64,000 bases of DNA. It comes from Cribrihabitans_A pelagius. GTDB lineage: Bacteria; Pseudomonadota; Alphaproteobacteria; Rhodobacterales; Rhodobacteraceae. A program made the translations under genes and the position numbers. The stretch spans positions 1 through 64,000 of the forward strand of contig NZ_JBMERR010000017.1 in NCBI RefSeq assembly GCF_048820915.1, read 5' to 3'. Positions 59,276-64,000 of the stretch are shown here, piece by piece. The notes under the pieces are model-generated. The model did not search any database. It had not been told where the DNA came from and was given only the letters and a program-made list of their open reading frames with translations. How positions within the stretch are numbered: position 1 is the first letter of the stretch; every line of letters starts with the position of its first letter.

Positions 59276-59347
59276 GATGCAGACTCTAGCACACTTCCCT
59301 TTGTGTTGCCGTTCGAGTATGCCTGCGCAAAAACCATGGAGATCGTG

Positions 59348-59851
59348 ATGACCGACCGCCTGCCGCATGAAAAGGGCTTTCACATCAGCTGGGACCAGAT
59401 CCACCGCGACTCCCGCGCACTGGCCTGGCGCCTCGACGGGCAAGGCCCCGGAGACGGCACCTGGCGCGCGGTGGTGGCGATCACCCGCGGCGGCATGGCG
59501 CCGGCAATGATCGTCAGCCGCGAGTTGGGCATCCGCACCGTCGACACCATCTCGGTGCAATCCTATCACCACCAGGCGCAAGGCGAGGCCGAGGTGCTGA
59601 AAGCCCCCGACAAGGACCTTATGGGCGACGGCGAGGGTGTGCTGGTGGTCGACGATCTGGTCGATAGCGGCAAGACGCTGGACCTGGTGCGCAAGCTCTA
59701 CCCCAAGGCGCATTTCGCCACCGTCTATGCCAAGCCGCAGGGCCGCCCGATGGTCGACACCTTCATCACCGAGGTGAGCCAGGACACCTGGATCTTCTTC
59801 CCCTGGGACATGGCGCTGCAATATGTGGAGCCCTACCGCGGCAAGGACTGA
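59348..59851 (+). CDS. gpt: xanthine phosphoribosyltransferase
   Basis: A 167-residue purine salvage enzyme making XMP or GMP from xanthine or guanine and PRPP. The PRPP-binding motif VLVVDDLVDSGKTLD is intact near residue 98, RGGMAPAMIVSREL is the usual Gpt segment and the C-terminus has WIFFPWDMALQYVEPYRGKD, diagnostic for Gpt. Start at 59348, with GGAG 7 bases upstream; an ATG four codons earlier (59336) is also possible. A terminator follows. Confidence 0.92.
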   Translation: MTDRLPHEKGFHISWDQIHRDSRALAWRLDGQGPGDGTWRAVVAITRGGMAPAMIVSRELGIRTVDTISVQSYHHQAQGEAEVLKAPDKDLMGDGEGVLVVDDLVDSGKTLDLVRKLYPKAHFATVYAKPQGRPMVDTFITEVSQDTWIFFPWDMALQYVEPYRGKD

Positions 59852-59875
59852 GGCAGCCGGTATTGCATACTCTCC

Positions 59876-59904
59876 AAGGCGTGCCCCCGCGGCGCGCCTT
59901 TTTT
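59876..59904 (+). terminator. rho-independent terminator after gpt
   Basis: Arms AAGGCGTGC and GCGCGCCTT (one G-U pair) with a 7-base loop run directly into TTTTTT, 24 bases after the gpt stop. Confidence 0.85.
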
Positions 59905-60033
59905 GCTGTGTGCACCCTCCCGCGCCCCGCGCCGCCTATTTCCCTTGAGCCGCCGCAAGGGCCGTGCCAGACAGGGCGGCGCAGGCGCGCAGGCGCCGCG
60001 TTGATTGACAGACAGGCGCCCAGGACCCTTTTC

Positions 60034-61209
60034 ATGCCCCAAAGCCGCACCCAGGACACTTTCGTCTCCCCCATCGTTGAATCGCGCCGCTGGCTCGATG
60101 GCGCGGAATTCTCTGCCGAGCGCCCGCTGATCAACGTGAGCCAGGCCGCCCCTGCCGAAGCCCCGCCCGAAGGGCTGCGCCGGGCGATGGCGGAGGCCGC
60201 GCTGAACACGGTGGACGCGCACCTCTACGGGCCGGTGCTGGGCAACGCCGATCTTCGCGCAGCGCTGGCAAGTCAGATCTCCAGCCGCTACGGCGGCGAG
60301 GTTCTCCCGGCGCAGGTCGGCATCACCGCGGGCTGCAATCAGGCTTTTGCCGCGGCCATCTCCGCCCTTTGCAACGAGGGCGACGAGGTGATCATCCCGG
60401 TGCCCTGGTACTTCAATCACAAGATGTGGCTCGACATGACGGGCGTGAAAGCGGTGCCGCTGAAGGTGGACGGCGCCATGCTGCCGGACCCGGACGCCGC
60501 GGCGGCGCTGATCACCCCGCGCACCCGCGCCATCGTGCTGGTCACCCCGAACAACCCCTGTGGCGTCGAATACCCCGGCGGGCTGGTGCAGGCGTTCCAC
60601 GACCTCGCCCGCAGCCGCGGCCTTACGCTCCTGGTGGACGAAACCTACCGCGACTTCGACAGCCGCGAAGGCGCTCCGCACGCGCTGTTCCAGCAGCCGG
60701 ACTGGGACGAGACGCTGATCCACCTCTATTCCTTCTCCAAGGCCTACCGTCTGACCGGCCACCGGGTGGGCGCGGTCGTGGCCTCCGAGGCGCGAATGTT
60801 CGAAATGGAGAAGTTTCTCGACACCGTCACAATCTGCCCGGCCCAGTTGGGCCAGATCGGCGCGCGCTGGGGGATTGGAAACCTGCAGGACTGGCTGGCA
60901 GGCGAACGGCAGGAAATCCTCGACCGCCGCGCTGCGATCGAGGAGGGTTTCCCCGCACTTGCCGCGCTCGGCTGGAAGCTGCTCGGATGCGGCGCCTACT
61001 TTGCCTATGTGGAGCACCCCTTTGATGCCCCATCCGAGGAAATCGCCCGCCAACTGGTGCGCGAGGCGGCGGTGCTGATGCTGCCCGGCTCGATGTTCAT
61101 GCCCGAGGACGACGCCGACGGCGCGCGCCAGTTCCGCATCGCCTTTGCCAATGTGGACCGCGCAGGCATCGCCGAGCTGTTCCGCCGCCTGGAAAACTTC
61201 CAGCCCTGA
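60034..61209 (+). CDS. PLP-dependent class I/II aminotransferase
   Basis: A 391-residue fold-type I aminotransferase. NNPCG at 173-177, the pyridine-nitrogen Asp D202 in LLVDETYRDFD, the Schiff-base Lys K236 in YSFSKAYRLTGHRVG and the C-terminal Arg region (QFRIAFANVD) are all present. It resembles the aspartate/aromatic or MalY-PatB-near group; the exact donor and acceptor cannot be assigned. AGGA lies 9 bases before the ATG. A perfect 9-base inverted repeat (CCTGCCCGC/GCGGGCAGG, 61218-61254) lies between it and ppiD. Confidence 0.88.
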   Translation: MPQSRTQDTFVSPIVESRRWLDGAEFSAERPLINVSQAAPAEAPPEGLRRAMAEAALNTVDAHLYGPVLGNADLRAALASQISSRYGGEVLPAQVGITAGCNQAFAAAISALCNEGDEVIIPVPWYFNHKMWLDMTGVKAVPLKVDGAMLPDPDAAAALITPRTRAIVLVTPNNPCGVEYPGGLVQAFHDLARSRGLTLLVDETYRDFDSREGAPHALFQQPDWDETLIHLYSFSKAYRLTGHRVGAVVASEARMFEMEKFLDTVTICPAQLGQIGARWGIGNLQDWLAGERQEILDRRAAIEEGFPALAALGWKLLGCGAYFAYVEHPFDAPSEEIARQLVREAAVLMLPGSMFMPEDDADGARQFRIAFANVDRAGIAELFRRLENFQP

Positions 61210-61322
61210 GCACAGAACCTGCCCGCCGCCGCATCTTGCCCCGCCGCGGGCAGGCGCGTATTCAGGCAGCAACACAGCCAGCGGCCGGGCGCCGCGGGCT
61301 CAGAACAAAAGAAGAGGGCATC

Positions 61323-63164
61323 ATGGCCGCAGGCATGAAACAGCTATCCAAAACCTTCGTCTGGATCCTTATGGGGCTGCTTATTGCCGGTCTTGCCGGG
61401 TTCGGTGCGGTGAATTTCACCAGCTCCGCCTCCTCGGTGGCAGAGGTCGGCGACGAGGAAGTCAGCATCGGCGACTACGTGCGCGAGCTGCGCCGCGAGC
61501 AGCAGGCGCTGCAGGCGCAATCCGGGCAGGCGGTGACCATGGCGCAGCTGAGCGCCTTCGGCATCGACCGCGTGGTGCTGGGCCGTCTGGTGTCGCTCGC
61601 CGCGCTCGACCACGAAGCGCGGGCGCTTGGCCTGTCGATCGGCGATGAGAACCTGCTGGAGGAACTGGGCGCCATCCCGGCCTTCCAGGGCATCGACGGC
61701 GGCTTTGACCGCGACGCTTACCGCTTCGCGCTCGACAACGCCGGGCTGAGCGAAGCCGAGTTCGAAGCCGACCTGCGCCGCGAAGCCGCCCGCACCATCG
61801 TGCAGCGCGCGATCATGGCCGGGACCGAAATGCCCGCGACCCTTACCGATACGCTGACCGGCTACATCGGCGAACGCCGCAGCTTCTCCTACGTGCAGCT
61901 CAACGCCGAAGACATCGCGCTGACAGCTGAGGCGCCCTCCGGCGAGGACCTGAAAGCCTTCTACACGGCCAATCCGGACCAGTTCACCCTGCCGGAGACC
62001 AAGGTGCTGACCTACGCCGCGCTGCGCCTGGAAATGCTGGTGGACGAGATGGAGGTCAGCGACGACGCCCTGCGCGAGCTGTTCGAGGACCGCGCCGGCG
62101 AATACCAGCAACCCGAACGCCGCCTGGTCGAACGGCTGGTCTACGCAAACGAGGATGCCGCCGCCTCCGCCAAGGCCCAAATCGAGGCCGGCGGCGCCAC
62201 CTTCGAAAGCCTGGTGACCGATCGCGGCCTGACGCTTGCCGACGTCGACATGGGCGATGTGACCGAAGACAGCCTCGGCGCGGCCGGCGCCGATGTCTTT
62301 GCCGCTGAAGTTGGCGGCGTCGCAGGCCCCCTGCCCTCCGACCTCGGCCCGGCGCTCTACCGTGTGAACGGCAAGCTTGACGCCCAGGTCACCAGTGTCG
62401 AGCAGGCCGAGCCCGAGCTGCGCGACGAACTGGCCTCCGGCCGCGCCCGCCGCCAGATCGAAGTGCAGGCCGAAACCATCGACGACCTGCTTGCAGGCGG
62501 CGCCACGCTGGAGGAGCTGGCGAATGAAACCGGCATGGAGCTGGGCCAGCTGAACTGGACCGGGGACAGCAGCGAGGGCATCGCCGCCTATGAAGGCTTT
62601 CGCACCGCCGCCGCCGCGATCACTGCCGAAGACTTTCCCGAAGCCGCCTTCCTCGACGATGGCAGCGTCTTCGCGCTGCGTCTCGACGAGGTGCTGCCGG
62701 AACGCCCCGAGCCCTTTGAAGAGGCACGCGAGAAAGTGCTGGAGGCCTGGCAGGCCGACCGCCTGAACACCGCCCTGCGCGAACAGGCCGAAGCCCTGCT
62801 TGCCGCCGCCAAGGACGCAGGCAGCTTCCCCGGGGACGCCGAGGTGCAGGAGGAAACCGGTCTCACCCGCACCGCCTATATCGAGAGCGTTCCGGCCGAC
62901 CTGATGACCGAGGTCTTCGCGATGGAGAAAGGCGCCTTCGGCATGGTGCAGAACGAAACCTCCGCCGTCGTGGTGCAGCTTGACGACATCCTGCCTCCCG
63001 CCGAGAGCGACGACATGGAGATGCTGGCCGAGGCGCTTGGCACCCAGCTCGACCAGTCGCTGGCCCAGGCGCTGTTCCGCGCCTACGTCCAGGACGTCCA
63101 GACCCGCGCCGAACCGCAGATCGACCAGCAGGCGCTCAACGCGGCGCAGGCGAACTTCCAGTAA
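61323..63164 (+). CDS. ppiD: SurA N-terminal/PpiD-like periplasmic chaperone, peptidyl-prolyl isomerase family
   Basis: A 613-residue protein anchored by one N-terminal helix (about 10-32) with the rest periplasmic, the PpiD layout. SurA-type segments follow (VAEVGDEEVSIGDYVRELRREQQALQAQ and LGRLVSLAALDHEARALGLSIGDE), then a parvulin-like region around 230-340 in which the usual catalytic motif is weak, and a C-terminal helical part. PpiD assists newly secreted proteins at the Sec exit. AGAGGG precedes the ATG. The trpE start is 15 bases downstream in the same transcript. Confidence 0.88.
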   Translation: MAAGMKQLSKTFVWILMGLLIAGLAGFGAVNFTSSASSVAEVGDEEVSIGDYVRELRREQQALQAQSGQAVTMAQLSAFGIDRVVLGRLVSLAALDHEARALGLSIGDENLLEELGAIPAFQGIDGGFDRDAYRFALDNAGLSEAEFEADLRREAARTIVQRAIMAGTEMPATLTDTLTGYIGERRSFSYVQLNAEDIALTAEAPSGEDLKAFYTANPDQFTLPETKVLTYAALRLEMLVDEMEVSDDALRELFEDRAGEYQQPERRLVERLVYANEDAAASAKAQIEAGGATFESLVTDRGLTLADVDMGDVTEDSLGAAGADVFAAEVGGVAGPLPSDLGPALYRVNGKLDAQVTSVEQAEPELRDELASGRARRQIEVQAETIDDLLAGGATLEELANETGMELGQLNWTGDSSEGIAAYEGFRTAAAAITAEDFPEAAFLDDGSVFALRLDEVLPERPEPFEEAREKVLEAWQADRLNTALREQAEALLAAAKDAGSFPGDAEVQEETGLTRTAYIESVPADLMTEVFAMEKGAFGMVQNETSAVVVQLDDILPPAESDDMEMLAEALGTQLDQSLAQALFRAYVQDVQTRAEPQIDQQALNAAQANFQ

Positions 63165-63179
63165 GCGAGGCGGCACCCG

Positions 63180-64000
63180 ATGGCATTGACCCCCGATTTC
63201 GACACCTTTGCAAGGGCTTACGAGGCCGGCGAAAACCAGGTCGTCTACACCCGCCTGGCCGCGGACCTCGACACGCCAGTGTCCTTGATGCTGAAGCTGA
63301 CCGGCGCCCAGAAAGATGCCTTCATGCTGGAGTCGGTGACCGGCGGCGAGGTGCGCGGGCGCTATTCGATCATCGGGATGAAGCCGGATCTTGTCTGGCG
63401 CTGCCACGGGGAGACCTCCGCGCTGAACCGCTCCGCGCGATTCGATGCGGAAGCCTTTGCCGCACAGGAGGGCAATCCGCTCGACAACCTGCGGGCGCTG
63501 ATCGCCGAAAGCCGCATCGCCCTGCCCGAGGACCTTCCGCAGGCCGCGGCGGGCCTGTTCGGCTACCTCGGCTACGATATGATCCGCCTGGTCGAGCATT
63601 TGCCGGACGTGAACCCCGACCCGCTCGGCCTGCCGGATGCGCTGATGCTGCGGCCTTCGGTGATTGCGGTGCTCGATGGGGTCAAGGGCGAGGTCACCGT
63701 GGTCTCCCCCGCCTGGGCCGCCGGGGGCCAAAGCGCCAAGGCTGCTTACGCCCAGGCTGCAGAGCGGGTGATGGATGCGGTGCGCGACCTGGAACGCGCC
63801 ATGCCCGCGGAAACCCGCGGCCTCGGCAACGCGGATGAGATCGCCCCGCCGCAGTCGAACTTCACCAAAGAGGGTTACATGGCCGCGGTGGAAAGGGCCA
63901 AGGATTACATCCGCGCAGGTGACATCTTCCAGGTGGTGCCGGCGCAGCGCTGGACCCAAGCTTTCCACCAGCCGCCCTTCGCGCTCTACCGCTCGCTCCG
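63180..64000 (+). CDS. trpE: anthranilate synthase component I (partial, cut by the window end)
   Basis: The first 273 codons of TrpE, which with TrpG makes anthranilate from chorismate. The N-terminal region shows LMLKLTGAQKDAFMLESVTGG and GRYSIIGMKPDLV; the Leu-Glu-Ser triplet is the tryptophan feedback site. Further on are GLFGYLGYDMIRLVEHLP and the start of the chorismate domain, YIRAGDIFQVVPAQRW. The ATG at 63180 has GAGG 9 bases upstream. It is 15 bases after ppiD with no room for a Trp leader, so any attenuation must lie elsewhere. Confidence 0.95.
   Translation, partial: MALTPDFDTFARAYEAGENQVVYTRLAADLDTPVSLMLKLTGAQKDAFMLESVTGGEVRGRYSIIGMKPDLVWRCHGETSALNRSARFDAEAFAAQEGNPLDNLRALIAESRIALPEDLPQAAAGLFGYLGYDMIRLVEHLPDVNPDPLGLPDALMLRPSVIAVLDGVKGEVTVVSPAWAAGGQSAKAAYAQAAERVMDAVRDLERAMPAETRGLGNADEIAPPQSNFTKEGYMAAVERAKDYIRAGDIFQVVPAQRWTQAFHQPPFALYRSL

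Noticed and set aside
61344..63968. An 874-codon open frame on the minus strand covering ppiD and trpE
   Set aside because: It is exactly antisense to two well-supported genes and has low-complexity His/Gln/Gly-rich translation, the usual result of strong third-position GC in the real genes.

Overview
The window is chromosomal DNA of high GC content from an alphaproteobacterium, most likely a Rhodobacteraceae member of the Roseobacter group (Leisingera/Phaeobacter/Ruegeria-like). The evidence is the combination of a ChpT phosphotransferase of the CckA-ChpT-CtrA relay, ribosomal protein L21 with a C-terminal helix-hairpin-helix extension, OlsB/OlsA ornithine-lipid enzymes, a free-standing pterin-binding domain of a split methionine synthase, a B12-dependent ribonucleotide reductase, an MttB-family methyltransferase, a TAXI-type TRAP transporter and a LuxR-type regulator. 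No phage, insertion sequence, integrase, CRISPR array or plasmid gene was seen; this is mostly core and lineage-specific chromosome.

Layout. 0.1-3 kb: a phosphotransferase-like protein and a translationally coupled aroQ-luxR pair preceded by an AT-rich region. 3.1-6.9 kb: a structured intergenic stretch, rpsB-tsf, and the olsB-olsA ornithine-lipid pair. 7-13.1 kb: a DUF3553 gene divergent from chpT, then obgE-proB-proA, an acetyltransferase, and rplU-rpmA. 13.3-17 kb: a DUF2059 protein, tRNA-Ser(CGA), and a folate/B12 methyl-transfer operon (a small 'virulence factor' family protein, a MetF-like protein and the pterin-binding methyltransferase). 17.2-26.4 kb: ppx-rlmE separated by a folded repeat, a BrkB-type membrane protein, cardiolipin synthase, a two-helix K+ channel, and an AttEFGH-like ABC export cluster with a lipocalin-type partner. 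26.4-30.6 kb: a TAXI TRAP transporter with its own universal stress protein. 31-35.5 kb: a small unknown protein, a zinc metallopeptidase, a methylthioribose-phosphate isomerase plus class II aldolase pair, tRNA-Leu(CAA), a YqaA/DedA protein and DsbB. 35.5-39 kb: an Lrp/AsnC regulator divergent from an arginase-CtlX-ornithine cyclodeaminase operon. 39-44 kb: HNH nuclease, pseudouridine synthase, VOC protein, a second copy of the folded repeat, esterase, AlkA-type glycosylase, MFS transporter. 44-48 kb: cysS-cimA-squalene synthase-like operon, with a tiny Cys-rich reading frame upstream of cysS. 48-55.5 kb: two related outer-membrane barrels, an MttB-family methyltransferase with a possible leader, and nrdJ preceded by two candidate NrdR boxes. 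56-64 kb: tRNA-Pro(TGG), DUF192 and double cold-shock proteins, pdxH, fabI, a START-like protein, a phosphoribosyltransferase, an aminotransferase, a PpiD-like chaperone and the start of trpE.

How the genes fit together. Several pieces turn on one-carbon and sulfur metabolism: the pterin-binding protein and the MetF-like protein supply methyl groups for methionine, MtnA plus the aldolase would salvage the methylthioribose left after S-adenosylmethionine use, MttB could feed methyl groups through a corrinoid protein, and both NrdJ and the split methionine synthase depend on B12. Amino-acid metabolism is also strong: proline from glutamate (ProBA) and from ornithine (arginase, Ocd), isoleucine via citramalate, and tryptophan via TrpE. 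The least explained signals are regulatory or structural: the folded repeat with compensating changes (18.36 and 41.14 kb), the Cys-rich reading frame before cysS, the paired NrdR-like boxes before nrdJ, the hairpin-rich stretch at 3.1-3.2 kb, and the LuxR protein with an altered ligand pocket coupled to aroQ.
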